64,000 nt of DNA from Xanthostigma xanthostigma. Lineage: Eukaryota > Arthropoda > Insecta > Raphidioptera > Raphidiidae. Below are positions 47,221-58,488 of this stretch, one piece after another. Both the position numbers and the translations under genes were made by a program. Location: assembly GCA_963575645.1 (NCBI GenBank), contig OY754468.1, positions 19,182,465 through 19,246,464 on the forward strand. Reading direction: 5' to 3'. The first letter of the stretch is position 1. Every line of letters begins with the position of its first letter. The notes beneath the pieces are model-generated. The model was not told where the DNA came from. It ran no database searches and saw only the letters and a list, made by a program, of their open reading frames with translations.

Positions 47221-47509
47221 TCAGGATTGATTTTTTAATTAAAATTAAATTTTTGGCCGTAAAATAGTTTAACATTTTTTGCGGAATTTTGAATGACTGA
47301 AGACAAAAACAAAGATAACTGTTCGAAAAACAACGATAAAAGATAACCTTTACGCGTACATGTTAAGGAAGCACCAAAGATGTGATAAACCGAGCAAATT
47401 ATTGATATAATATTGTGTTTATTGTATTTTAATTAGAGAAGCACGTGTTACTCGTCTAAAGATTTATGATAAATAATAATATTTTATAACGAATAATTTG
47501 CTTATATAA

Positions 47510-47958
47510 AGGCCGCTGCACATGAGGCTGGTTTCGCTGCTAAAATAACTGCTGGGACTTGTGCTGGCTGGCGCGCTGGCTGTAAAGAAGGAAATGGCGT
47601 CACTGCAGACTCGCTTGCGTGGTTACAAGATGGATTTCAAAATTAGAATCGGGGCTATTTTTCATGCTTGTTTTGAGCAAGAAGCAATCAGAAAACAGTA
47701 TCTTGGCACGTGGGCGACATGGGCAAACGCCCACAATCAAACATGGCGTCATAGTGTGTGTTCTGTTCAAAGACAATAAACGTCCACTTTTGTTAACACT
47801 CGAACTTTCACGTCGCGCGCACCAAATCCATCTACAAAGCCAGCTTCAAAACACGTATGGTGTAAAGCGAACACATAAAAGCCGTGGTGTTCTTGAAACG
47901 TAGCAGCCAAATCTAGCAAAGAATCTAGCGACAAAACCAGCCTCGTGTGCAGTGACCT
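47510..47958 (+). mobile_element. PIF/Harbinger MITE, GGCCGCTGCACACGAGGCTGG family, copy 2
   Basis: It begins AGGCCGCTGCACATGAGGCT and ends CAGCCTCGTGTGCAGTGACCT. The 3-bp duplication is TAA (47507-47509, 47959-47961). It is the most complete copy in the window and is non-coding. Confidence 0.85.
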
Positions 47959-48126
47959 TAATATAGAGAACGATATTATTTACCTTACGTTGTAGTAAGT
48001 ATGGTAGTCTGTCTTTGGATGTTATTTCATACGAGAAAATAGAGAACGAACGGAATATAAATCCAATTAAGCAAATCTTTGATTAAACAAAAAATATTAA
48101 AAAAAATATAATATTTTTTGTTAATA

Positions 48127-48968
48127 CAGTGTGTCCCCGGATTGAGTTCACAATAGGTGAGATTGACCAAAAATTTTCGAATTGGAATTTCATATTTTGG
48201 GATTCCGCCCTGCTTGGTCTGAAACTTATTTTTAGTTTACTTTCGATTTTTTTAAATCAAGTAGGCCTTTACAGTTAAGCAAAACCTCTTTTCGTTTCAG
48301 GTAAAGTACCTTTTCCGTTTATAGTACGCAAAAGTGTCACTAAGAAAAGTTGTTCACAATAAAAATTATGGCGTTATGCAAATTTTCAGAATGATCGGCC
48401 TACTTTGATAATAGAGATAGAAAAATATTTATTATTAACGATTACATGATAAATCTTAAATGAGAAAACAGGATGATTAGAAGTGATCAAATTAACATTC
48501 AAATTTTTACAGTTTATCAAAAAAAATAAATTAAACTTCAAATTACTCCATTTGGCGTCCTCCACGCGTTTGTTTTTCAAACAAAACAAAACAAAAGAGG
48601 ATTTTATCAAAGTAGGCCGATCATTCTGAAAATTTGCATAACGCCATAATTTTTCATTTTGAACAACTTTTCTTAGTGACAGTTTTGCGTACTATGGACG
48701 GAAAAGGTACTTTACCTGAAACGAAAAGAGGTTTTGCTCAACTGTTAAGGCCTAGTTTATATGAGAGGCGTTCAACGCGCGTTGGGCCAACGCGCGTTGA
48801 ACGCTCTTCATGTGTGCTAGGCCTAAGGTCTCTACTTGATTTAAAAAATCGAAAGTAAACTAAAAATAAGTTTCAGACCAAGCAGGGCGGAATCCCAAAA
48901 TATGAAATTCCAATTCGAAAATTTTTGGTCAATCTCACCTATTGTGAACTCAATCCGGGGACACACTG
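48127..48968. mobile_element. Tc1/mariner-type foldback MITE
   Basis: The left end CAGTGTGTCCCCGGATTGAG is matched by the exact complement on the right, each next to TA (48125-48126, 48969-48970). The arms pair for about 290 bp. It sits inside a Penelope-like terminal fragment, which resumes at 48969. Confidence 0.92.
48749..48823. mobile_element. 75-bp palindromic Harbinger-type mini-MITE
   Basis: It begins GGCCTAGTTTATATGAGAGG and ends CATGTGTGCTAGGCC. The duplication is TAA (48746-48748, 48824-48826). The left arm of the surrounding foldback (around 48270) shows the site without the insertion. Confidence 0.9.
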
Positions 48969-49010
48969 TATATTGTCTGAAAAATTGGTTGATAATTTTA
49001 TTTATTGAAA
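48969..49010 (+). repeat. Penelope-like terminal repeat fragment
   Basis: TATTGTCTGAAAAATTGGTT and the following GATAATTTTATTTATTGAA continue the repeat broken by the foldback MITE (left part near 48105-48126). Confidence 0.6.
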
Positions 49011-49639
49011 AAATCCAATTAAGTATTATTTTAAAGTAATCGTTTGATATATCTAGGTAAATAATATATAAAGCGATTAACTATTAAACACTTAAATTTC
49101 CATTTTCATAAAAGACGAATATAGTCCTAGCGTTTAAAAAAATATTTTCGTCAATTTTCTTGCAGAATCGTAAGCACTGAAACCCAAACGTCTGCGGATC
49201 ATGTGCAGATAATAATATAGGAAACAGTACATAATCGACGTTTTCACGAAAAATCTACAACGCGGAGCTAAACTGCGCCGTTCATTATTTTTGGTAAGTT
49301 AATTGTGAAGTTTAAGTTATTTCCACTGATCTTTTTTTCTTTTTTTTTATATGCAGCCTTGGTAAAGTGTTAAAATCCGTGTAAAGTTGCTAGTTACGCA
49401 AGTAATTTGGTAGACAATTTACACAGCCATTAAGTCTAAAAATGAACTAGTTAAACACGCGATATTAAATGTCTTCAATAGTACAGATTATTTAATTTTC
49501 TTTTTAACACATAGATAATTATTTGACAGTTTACTCTTTAATTAAGCGATCGGCACATGCTGTCAATCGACATGACGTTTTCACAGACCTTGAGTAAACA
49601 TTTTTTTTACTGTGCTTTCACCTCTGGTTGTCATAATGT
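49011..49639. other. Intergenic, nothing recognised
   Basis: AT-rich. No feature was recognised. Confidence 0.4.
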
Positions 49640-49785
49640 AACATTTGTAGAAAATGTAGAAAATAATGGAAAGTGTGGTGGAAAAAAATAGTAATGGTGC
49701 GAATGGCGTCTGTAATGACATAAAGTCGAGAAACGGACGTTAAACGCATTATTACTATTATTATTATTATTATTATTATTGTTTT
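49640..49785 (+). mobile_element. SINE 3' end with (ATT)n tail
   Basis: AATAGTAATGGTGCGAATGG, GTCGAGAAACGGACGTTAAA and a long ATT run match the 3' end of the SINE at 14265-15326. The tRNA-like head is absent. Confidence 0.8.
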
Positions 49786-49802
49786 TAGCATTTACATTGA
49801 TT

Positions 49803-50205
49803 CAAAAATAGTACCTGGGTGACCGAGCCTTGCTCGGAAAGTTAAATAAAATACTGATATTCAAATACGTATTTATTTTAAGTCTCACTTGGATAGTAAT
49901 TAAAGATTAACTGTCATAATATTTTGAAAACAATTGTTTCATTGTTTGTATAAAATTCCAAAACCTACTTACAATATTTAAGTATTTTCATACGTCAAAA
50001 AATTGATTTTTATAATACTAAAATTTGTAAGAAAACGATTTTTTCGAGAGATGAGACCTAGCTAAAACGATTTTTTGACCCCCAAAATCCCTTTTCAGTA
50101 AATTTCATCCAAATCGTTAGGTCCGTTTTCGAGAAAATATTTAGGGACATAGGTACATAGATAAGTACATAGGTAGATACAAGTTTAGCTCGTTTAATAA
50201 ATAAA
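49803..50205 (+). repeat. Insect interspersed repeat
   Basis: It starts ACCTGGGTGACCGAGCCTTG and ends with ATACAAGTTTAGCTCGTTTA. The phrase TTTCATCCAAATCGTTAGG is typical of a common insect repeat of uncertain class. It is non-coding. Confidence 0.5.
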
Positions 50206-50413
50206 AAATAGGGATTACGGTGTATTGTAAATTTTTTTAGTCGCTGAGTATTTTATATTTACGATGAACATTGAAGTTGTTTTTTATTTATCTTAATCCA
50301 ATCGTAGCCAGATAAGTATTTTAAGTTTGAAAAGGCTCTAGCTGATAGTGTACAAGTTGCATACAAATTAGTATATTTGCTCTCAAGTAATGTTGGTACA
50401 CAGTACAGACATG

Positions 50414-50764
50414 TAGTGTCCGACCGAAGCTTCGGCTTTGACCAAAATAGGCCGAAGTTTTGGCCGAAGCCGAAGGTTTCTAATAAGCGCCGAAATTGAA
50501 CGAACTGTTACGAATGAGCGAGAACGCGATGGACGTGGCGACTTCTAGAGACGATTAAAATTACCTTTTTATATTATCAATGTAAACCTTAAGTTTAAAA
50601 GTTTTAAAATCATTTATATTATTAATTGTAGCTTGTAGCAGTTGTAGACAATTTAAACTGAATTTCTTAGGGTTTTTAAGTCTTCAACTTCTGCTTCGGC
50701 CGAAGGTTGTGGCGATAGCCGATTATTCGGCTTCGGCCAAAATTTGACCTTCGGTTGGTCACTA
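50414..50764. mobile_element. hAT-like MITE with TAGTG ends
   Basis: The left end TAGTGTCCGACCGAAGCTTC and the right end, the complement of TAGTGACCAACCGAAGG, flank a body rich in GGCCGAAG words. The flanks ACAGACAT and ACAGACAG are a plausible 8-bp duplication with one mismatch. Confidence 0.65.
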
Positions 50765-50810
50765 ACAGACAGATAAAAAAGACAGATATAAAAAATAACA
50801 TGCGTGAGAC

Positions 50811-51100
50811 TCTCACGAATGAAAAGTGAAACTTTGATTTTATTATTTCAGTATTACGAAATGGTTCAGCTCATGCTACCGTGGCTAGAGAAAGTGCTAC
50901 GTATACACGCAGTGCGCATTGCGCGTGCGCATAAAGCGCTTATGACGCTTTGACAGAGTGAGTAAAAACGATACTCCCCCACTTTCCTTTCAACTGCCGG
51001 TTGAAGTCGAAGAAGGAGAAGTGTGTCACTTTTCGTCTGATCCAGGCCATTTTGCCCCACCGCGCCTAAAGAAGCTTGACTTCAAAAAAAGCAAAAAAAT
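50811..51100 (+). repeat. Interspersed repeat, ATTTCAGGATTAGGAAATGG family, copy 2
   Basis: It matches 29220-29440 and 60190-60460 (TTTGACAGAG, TTTCAACTG, CTGATCCAGG). The class is unknown. Confidence 0.65.
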
Positions 51101-52173
51101 GACAATGCAGAATTCTTGTTACTTCGGTCTGGTTGCCTACCGGTCATTCTAAAATATATAGTGACGGACTGACAGTAACTCAAAAAACTTAGTTCCCGAG
51201 ATTAAGTGATTTCAGAGATACGCAAAAATTTCAGGTAAGTTTAAACTTCCGTTTTTACTCCCTAGGACGCGGAAAATTTGTCGGAAACGTACCTTATCGA
51301 TTTTAATAAATGATAATAAATATTCATGTCAAGTTTCGTGTTCTAAAAGTCTATTATTTCAACACATTTTTTACCTCTTCGATTTAAATGTCAGAAAATC
51401 CCTTCTTAGTAGATGCTTACGTCATAGAAGGATTATACTCCTCGAATTTCATGTTTCTAGACCATTATAATGATTTCTCCATATTTAATCGTATTAGTTT
51501 TTCATTAAAATGAACTATTTTCGCAGGTATTGTTTCAATATGATACAATTCAACGATAAATTAATTATGTCACAAAATGAAATTGAAGATGGGGATATTA
51601 AGTCGCAGACAGACCGTCGTGACGCAGCTGGATACTGACAAAGAATAATAGCTAATGTGGTGGTGTAGAAGAGTCTGACAAAATGATTACTCTCGAACAT
51701 TTAGTATAGCTATAGCTAGATACGTTCGAAGTTTCTGAACGATGCTTTGGCGACAATACGTTCGAAAATATCATAAGTCTGCAAACAGACGAGAACAATT
51801 ACTTGTTCAATTTTTTTTATAAATATATTTTCACGAAAGGATTTTAGGACATCACTAATTCATCTAATCATCTAGATTTATCGATCGAAACTACTTATGC
51901 AATGGTGGAAATTTTTAAGAACAAATTAGAAACTCATCAAAACCACAACAATCGATTGTACGCTGCAGATAACGAAGTCGAACACGCCGTGGATAAAAAT
52001 ATTAATTTTTTGTCGTCCGTCATTTTCCCATCTTCACTGTGTGGTAGATAATTGAACTAACAAACGGATTTCTTAATTGCCAGCGAACTGGTTCACTCAG
52101 TTCACTCCTAAGAGCGCTCTTCCGAACTAATTCGTTCGCGAACTACACAATTCTAGGTGACACTGTTGACGTA
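51101..52173. other. Intergenic, nothing recognised
   Basis: No confident gene or element ends. A patch of GAACTGGTTCACTCAGTTCA-like repeats lies near 52085-52145. Confidence 0.4.
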
Positions 52174-52455
52174 TCTATATACTAATATATAAAGCAGAAG
52201 AGTTTGTTTGTTTGTTTGTTTGAACGCGCTAATCTCAGGAAATACTGGTTCGAATTGAATTTTTTTTTTTTTGTTGGATTATGATAGCCCATTTATCGAG
52301 GAAGGCTATAGGCTATATAATATCACGCTACGACTAATAGGAGCGGAAAATCAATGAAAAATGTTGCAGAATGTCAGTCAACATTTTTCACCATATACTT
52401 ATATTCAGGTGAAGTGCCTTAACTGAATATCCCAATATTAGCGACGCACGTACCA

Positions 52456-52528
52456 GCTCGGTTAGCTCAGTCGGTAGAGTTCGCGACTCTTAATCTCAGG
52501 GTCGTGGGTTCGAGCCCCACTATGGACG
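52456..52528 (+). tRNA. tRNA-Lys(CTT)-like pseudogene inside a Helitron
   Basis: The segment has an A box (TTAGCTCAGTCGGTAGAG), an anticodon loop CTCTTAA (CTT) and a B box GGTTCGAGCCC, all in tRNA order over 73 bases. The acceptor stem is decayed (GCTCGG against ATGGAC). A genuine gene would pair there, so I treat this as a pseudo-tRNA carried by the Helitron. The Pol III promoter boxes look intact. Confidence 0.75.
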
Positions 52529-52690
52529 AATATGTTTTTAATGTTTTTTTTTTTATTGTCTACATTGCTTTCTTCTAAGGCTTACCTACATTTCAATTTT
52601 TAAAAATTTTATTACGACTAATTAAAATTAAATAAATCTAATTAATAGCTCATTTGAAAACTGTTACAACTATAAGCACTTATATAAAAA

Positions 52691-53303
52691 CTAGCGGCCC
52701 TGTACGTGCTTCGCTACGTATAAAGTGAAATAATAAAACAATTTAATTGGAACATCTATCTATCTATTTTATTTATTTTAAAATATACATGGACGTATAT
52801 GTGTGTATGTCGAGCACTCCGGCTGCGCCGTCGTGCCCGGTGCAAAAGAACGAATGGGGAAGGAAGAAAAAAAATTTTGGGGTGGACTACCCCTAACATT
52901 TAGGGGGATGAAAAATAGATGTTGGCGAAGTGACACCTGTAGACATCTGGCGGGGATAACTAATTAAATGACGATTGATCAGTTTTCGACCGGAGAGGAA
53001 AAATGATTAAATTACTAAAATGACTATTAAAAAATAAGGGTTGATCGTAGAAGGGTGAAAATTGAGGATTGTATGTATTTTTGTATGTTGTATCATAAAA
53101 AAATAGAAATTAAAAATTTTGTCTAAAAAATAAAAAAAAAAATTTAGGGGTGGACTACCCCTAACATTTAGGGGGATGAAAAATAGATGTTGGTCGATTC
53201 TCATAGATACCGGATAAGCACAAAAAATTTCATCAAAATCGGTCAAGCCGTTTTGGAGGAGTATGGCGACGAAAACTGTGACACGAGAATTTTATATATT
53301 AGA
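52691..53303 (-). mobile_element. Helitron, TCTAATATATAAAATTCTCG family, nested
   Basis: On the minus strand it begins TCTAATATATAAAATTCTCG and ends GGGCCGCTAG before a T, with the host A and T on either side. A 45-bp phrase (GGTGGACTACCCCTAACATT and on) is present twice inside. The sequence includes AAAATCGGTCAAGCCG, typical of a Helitron family widespread in insects. Confidence 0.88.
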
Positions 53304-53611
53304 TTATTTTCCTACAGTGTTTCCAATTAAGTATTTATTATATTAAAAGAAATTTATTACTTAAAAAAAGTATAAATACTGCTTTTTAACGACAAAAACT
53401 TTTGAACGGTAACGCTGATCATTATGAAGTTTGGACACAACATTCATCTCGGTAAACTAAGATGAATGTGCGTACCTACTCATGTCCCTTCCTTCCCCAT
53501 TCGTTCTTTTGCACCCGGGTGAAACCGGACGGGACCGCTAGTGTAGCATAATATGTCTCCGAGCACATTAATATTATTTAAAAGAGACCTCGAAATAAAA
53601 GGTCTCCCTGG

Positions 53612-53770
53612 TAGTGCCGTACCAAGGCCGGAGTCCACGCACAGGGTACAGACCCTGGAAGGGAGCAGAAATGGTAGAGCCGGGTAAGATTAGAACATTT
53701 TTCAAGAACACAGTCACGCAGAAGTTTTAGAAGCTCCCACCGGGAGCATAAAAGGCTAGTTACGCCACTG
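53612..53770 (-). mobile_element. Short hAT MITE (159 bp)
   Basis: The ends are TAGTGCCGTACC and AGTTACGCCACTG. The 8-bp duplication CTCCCTGG is perfect (53604-53611, 53771-53778). It is non-coding. Confidence 0.9.
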
Positions 53771-53856
53771 CTCCCTGGGTCCCAGTTATTGTTAGTCCGT
53801 CACTGCGAAAGGCTTCAACTTTTACCAAAATACAAACAAAATCGACGTTACCTAAC

Positions 53857-54020
53857 ATATCGTCGGTCTAATTTTAAAACCCCGTAAGTCAATTTTGGTT
53901 ATTTTTTACGAGGTTTTACAGAAGTGTAGGTACCTACTAAAATCCTAAAGCAGTATAGCCTAAAATCATAATTTTCATAAAATTTTGACTTACGAGGTTT
54001 TAAAATTAGACCGACGATAT
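53857..54020. mobile_element. Small foldback MITE
   Basis: The arms ATATCGTCGGTCTAATTTTA and complement pair for about 36 bp at both ends. The 90-bp spacer is unrelated. No duplication was identified. Confidence 0.8.
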
Positions 54021-54324
54021 CTGAGTTTTCTGTTCTATCTATACACTTAATTGAAAGTCATTGTGGCTACGGTGGCTACCAGTAAAAGGTTTAATGAAGT
54101 ATAGATATTTAGAGAATTTTCAAGATGCGTAAATAAAAGTGATTAATTGTTTTCATTCAGTGTCGTAACTAAAGGGGGCCAAGAGAGTTTGATCATGAAA
54201 AAAAAAAAATAATTGAAAAATAAAAACAAAAAACAAACAATTTTCACTTCTATTTTCAGAGTGTTCCGTTATTTCGGGTCACCGCAATTTTTTCAGGTTG
54301 CAGTTTATGTATAAAAAATATTTT

Positions 54325-54808
54325 TAACAAAAAAATTGAACCGACTTCAAAAAAGGCACTAAAAAGTAAAAAATAATTGCATATTGAAATGTTTTGGAGT
54401 CGGTGTAGTTCTCGGAATAGATTTCATTTTGACTGACACCGACTCCAAAACATTTCAATACGCAATTATTTTTTACTTTTTAGTGCCTTTTTTGAAGTCG
54501 GTTCAATTTTTTTGTTAAAAATATTTTATTTTTCTCTTTTTAGTGTTAATCTAACACTAAAAATCGGTGAACATACATAAAAAACATTATGCATGCCTTT
54601 GAAATTTGAGAGTTTCCCTCGATTTCTTCGAGATCCACCATCAGATCCTGACTTGGTTCCGATGGGACCACCTCGGAAGTGCACTCTTTCGAATAAAAAG
54701 AAAAATTTGAAAATCGGTCCATAATTACATACATAAAAAAAAAAAAAATATACAGACGAACACAGAACCTCCTCCTTTTTGTTGAAGTCGGTTAAAAAAT
54801 ATGGAAGC
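54325..54808. repeat. GAAGTCGGTT repeat with inverted arms
   Basis: AAATTGAACCGACTTCAAAA at 54335 is repeated in inverted form at 54490-54515. Another copy of GAAGTCGGTTAAAAA ends the unit near 54797. This phrase is common in insect genomes. The class was not resolved. Frames inside are not genes. Confidence 0.75.
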
Positions 54809-54813
54809 AATTA

Positions 54814-55152
54814 GGGGCCATCCATAAATTACGTCATTCGATTTTCATGCTTTTCGGAGCCCCCCCTGTCCTTGTCACAGGTTGTGTACCCCCCAATCCT
54901 TGGTGTGACGTCACATATTTTACAATTTTAAATTTAAAAATTAAAAATTAAAAACAGCATTTCTTTAACTATTTATATATTTCTATTTGAAATTTTTTTT
55001 CATAAAATCAACAATTTTTCGGTAGAGTTGAAGCTTAGAGTTTTTTAGATTTATACATGTGACGTCACGAAGCTTATGACTCACCCCCCTTGTCACACTT
55101 TTTGGACCCCTCCCTACCCCCTTAACGTGTGACGTAATTTATGGATGGCCCC
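54814..55152. mobile_element. MITE with GGGGCCATCCATAAATTACG ends
   Basis: The TIR GGGGCCATCCATAAATTACG is repeated exactly in inverted form at the right end. The duplication is TTA (54811-54813, 55153-55155), which fits a Harbinger-type element. It contains several GTGACGT words. Confidence 0.88.
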
Positions 55153-55909
55153 TTATAGGATATTTTGAGCTTGATGTTTAATTAGGTGAATTTTTAAAAC
55201 AACAAAGAAATGCAAAACTAAATATTGTTCAATTTATTTTCTCCATAATTAAAAATGATAACACAACTACGTCAGCTAAGTGTTTGTAAATCTACGTCAT
55301 AAAGTTGCATTAATTTTTACGCGTTCGCAATAACATTGAATTAGACGCGTTGTGACAAAATAATACAATTTATTTTACCTATTTACACGTTGCATATAGG
55401 TTTATGTGTTTAAATCGTTTATGACCATGTAAATATATCAAATTATATTCAAATCCCTGTTCACACAAATTTTGTGTGGTATTTACTATTTATTCAGTTT
55501 ATACCGGTTTAAAAAGGCATTATAAGAAAATAGCAGGGACTAACTATACGGACAGTTCCCGCTGTACGAGTTCATTCTCCCAAAATTAATATACCTAGTT
55601 GCGATAAATTGATGAGTACTAAAGATTTAAGTTCCATTCTAATTGGATCAGATTAAATATTAATAGTTTTCTCATTTACTTAACAATATAAAACACATAT
55701 TTTTCGTTTTGAATATTACTATGTTAGTTCGAACCTGGTCTGTTTTCAGATGAAAAAAAATAATTTTTACGTTGTCGGTGTTGCTATGCCAACATGTAAT
55801 TTTATCGACATCAACGATTTTAAAAATAGTATTCTTTAGCTAAATGTCAAAATTTGAAAGAAGCTTTCGAGAACGTTGCAAGACTGTACATACTGACGAA
55901 AAATTATTA
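55153..55909. other. Intergenic, nothing recognised
   Basis: AT-rich. No feature was recognised. Confidence 0.4.
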
Positions 55910-56315
55910 AGGTCGCTGCACACGAGACTGAATTTGCCCCGATTCCTTCTTAGATCTGACTAGTAGTTTTCTAGGGCTGGTTCTATGTGCTCGCTTCACA
56001 CGAGACGTCTTCTCAAGCTTGTTTTATGGTGCGCGCGCTGTGGCAGTTCAAATAAACATAGAGCAAAACGTGTCTGTTGTCTGAACCGAATGACGCCATG
56101 GTTTGTGGGCGTTTGTTCATGTCGCCCACGTGACAAGATACTGCTTCCTGAATGGTTCTTGCTCAGAGCAAGCAGAGGAACTAGTAAGAAAAATAGCCCC
56201 TGTTCTAATTTAAAAATCCATATTGTGCTCGCGGTGACGTCATTTCATGCCTTGTAGCCAGCCTGCTGGCCAGCAGAAGTCCCAGCAGTGTTTCCAGTCT
56301 CGTGTGCAGCGGCAT
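55910..56315 (-). mobile_element. PIF/Harbinger MITE, GGCCGCTGCACACGAGGCTGG family, copy 3
   Basis: It begins AGGTCGCTGCACACGAGACT and ends AGTCTCGTGTGCAGCGGCAT. The duplication is TTA (55907-55909, 56316-56318). The interior is in reverse orientation to copy 2. Confidence 0.85.
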
Positions 56316-56339
56316 TTAGTCGCTACATTCGTTACTTGA

Positions 56340-56725
56340 TTTCGCTTCTAGCTTCCAAACGTGCTGTGGCCTTGGATTTCGTGATGGTTTTTATGAGTTG
56401 ACTTCACACGTTGTCTATTTTGAAGCAGGGTTTACAAATGGTTTCAGTGCGCGCGCAATGACTGTTCGAATGTTAAGAAAAATGCACTTATATTGTCTCT
56501 GAACAGAACACACACTATGACGTTTTCCCGTGACAAGTTACTGTTTTCTGATTGATTCTTACTCAAAACCAGCACAGAAAGAAACACGAAAAATAGTTCA
56601 GGTTCAAATTTTGAAATCCAGCTTGTAACCACGCAACGGAGTCCGCAGTGACGTCATTTGCACGGTAGCCAGCACAAGTCCCAGTTGTTATTTCAGCGGC
56701 AAAACCAGCCGAGTGTGCAGCGGCT
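56340..56725 (-). mobile_element. PIF/Harbinger MITE, same family, copy 4 (one end lost)
   Basis: The right end CAGCCGAGTGTGCAGCGGCTT is followed by TTA. The left terminus is diverged or missing and lies close to copy 3. The interior matches copy 2 in reverse. Confidence 0.7.
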
Positions 56726-57249
56726 TTTAACAATCAGAGAGAGTAGAGGATTACAGTTTGATAGTTTAGTAGCTTGTCTTAATGCTTTTTCAAGTAAATA
56801 AACTTGAATTCAATACCTGCAAACACATCTCTTTATTTTCGCCACAAGGCTGCCGTAAGCTGGTGGAGGTCATACATGTTCACCGGAGGAAATCTATTTA
56901 CTTCTGCAGAACCTACCTCTCTCTTACACCAATCACATTTTCTTAATGATATCACAGTTTTTAATAAGTCTTACGTTGGGTTGGAGAAGGGATTGTCATA
57001 AAATTTGATTTGACAATGACATTAGATATGAAAAGCAATGCAGAGTTCTAAATCGCTCCTGCTCGAAAAATAATTGATCGATTGACACGATATTTTTCTT
57101 AAACTGTGAATACATGCAATTAGCATGGTTTTTTATACAGTTTCTACTTCAAAATAACGTTTTTCTACGCATTTTGATGAAAATTTAGCTTGAAATACGA
57201 TCCTTTTCTATATAGAACAATACTTTGTTTTTGTGTGAGTACAATTTAA

Positions 57250-57872
57250 TCTATACTAATATATAAAGCTGAAGAGTTTGTTTGTTTGTTTGTTTGAACG
57301 CGCTAATCTCAGGAACTACTGGTTCAAATTGAAAACAAATTTTTTGTTGGATAGCCCATTTATCGAGGAAGGCTATAGGCTATATAATATCACGCTACGA
57401 CCATCAGGAGCTGAGCATTAATGAAAAATGTTGCAAAATGTATCTCAAAAATAAGCTTCTATATTCAGGTGAAATGCACTAACTAAATATACTCATATTA
57501 GCGTTGTGCGTATACAATGTCGGATGGCTCAATCGGTAGAGCATGCGACTGTCGACATCAGGGTCGTGGGTTTAAGCCCCACGTTGGGCGAAAATATTTT
57601 TATTTTTATTTTTTTTATTTTCTACATTGCTTTCTTCTAAGGCTTACATTTAAATTTATTTTAATTTTATTTAATTAATTAAAAAAAATTATTAGTTTAA
57701 AAAAGTATAAATACTGCTTTTTATCGACAAAAGCTTTTGAACGGTAACTCCGATCGTCATGAGATTTGGACACAACATTCATCTCGGTAAACTAAGATGA
57801 ATGTGTGTACTCATGTTCCTCCCTTCCCCATTCGTTCTTTTACACCCGGGTGAAACCGGACGGGACCGCTAG
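57250..57872 (+). mobile_element. Helitron, TCTATACTAATATATAAAG family, with tRNA-like segment
   Basis: It begins TCTATACTAATATATAAAGC and ends GGACGGGACCGCTAG. The host A (57249) and T (57873) flank it. The sister copy of the host repeat reads ACTAATATTCTA here, giving an empty site that confirms both ends and an A^T insertion. Confidence 0.93.
57519..57590 (+). tRNA. tRNA-Lys-derived pseudogene inside a Helitron
   Basis: The 3' half (GGGTCGTGGGTTTAAGCCCC then ACGTTGGGCG) is close to insect tRNA-Lys. The 5' half (ATGGCTCAATCGGTAGAGCA) retains the A box. The anticodon position reads GTC and the B box has one change. It lies at the same place as the tRNA-like segment in the copy at 52174, so it is an old component of the family. 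Confidence 0.7.
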
Positions 57873-58119
57873 TATTCTATATGACAGGGAGTTTGAATAC
57901 GACATTAGTCTGCCCCTGATGTCTGGAAACTGTAATTATATGATCACAATCTAAGGTCATTGTCAAATCAAATTTTTGACAATCCTTTCTGCAACCCAGC
58001 ATCAGTTTATTTTAAATATTACAGGACTAAACAGGACGCGAACAGAATGCAAGACACAACTACAAAGGTTCAAATACAGATCAAAATAATCATTTAAATA
58101 CAGAACGAAAAATAGTCCC

Positions 58120-58251
58120 GGTTCTAATTTTGAAACCCAGCTTGTAACCACGCACGCGAGCCCGCAGTGACGTCATTTCTATCCTGACAGCCAGCGCATG
58201 TTCTAGTAACGATTCCAACGGCAAAACCAGCCTCGTGTGCAGCGGTCTTTA
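58120..58251 (+). mobile_element. PIF/Harbinger MITE fragment, copy 5
   Basis: Only the end is present: ACCAGCCTCGTGTGCAGCGG preceded by CCGCAGTGACGTCATTTC. The rest is missing. Confidence 0.65.
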
Positions 58252-58488
58252 TTTTCAGATCCATTTTGGATTTTCATATTTAAATATCAAAAGACGAGGA
58301 ATGGAAGGCTGCCTTTAGTTTTCATATAATAACAATATTAATTAAGTAAATAAACTCATTACGACAATAAAATAGTAATTTAAAGACGAGTTTAATGCGT
58401 TTATTTTTATCCGAAGTTCATGTTATCTGGGGCACTGTCAATATCTGCGTTACAGTTGCTAGGAGACTGTGAAAAAACAGATAGTCTA

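Larger units (their letters stand above)
52174..53541 (+). mobile_element. Helitron, TCTATACTAATATATAAAG family, with tRNA-like segment
   Basis: It begins TCTATATACTAATATATAAA after an A and ends GGACGGGACCGCTAG before a T, with a hairpin-forming CCCGGGTGAAACCGG just inside. It contains a tRNA-Lys-like segment and a second Helitron at 52691-53303. It is non-autonomous, with no Rep/helicase. Confidence 0.87.
56976..58000. mobile_element. TIR repeat (GCAGAAAGCATTGTCA family), copy 2, interrupted by a Helitron
   Basis: It matches 46303-47220 outside the Helitron (shared TGCA...TTAACATGGTTTTTTA-like and AAAATAACGTTTTTCTACGC-like stretches). Its right end is ATTTTTGACAATCCTTTCTG. Confidence 0.75.

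Noticed and set aside
52456..52528. A functional tRNA-Lys gene
   Set aside because: The acceptor stem is mismatched and the sequence sits within a Helitron family that repeats it in decayed form.
54526..54810. 94-codon minus-strand frame
   Set aside because: It lies inside the GAAGTCGGTT repeat and has no domain.
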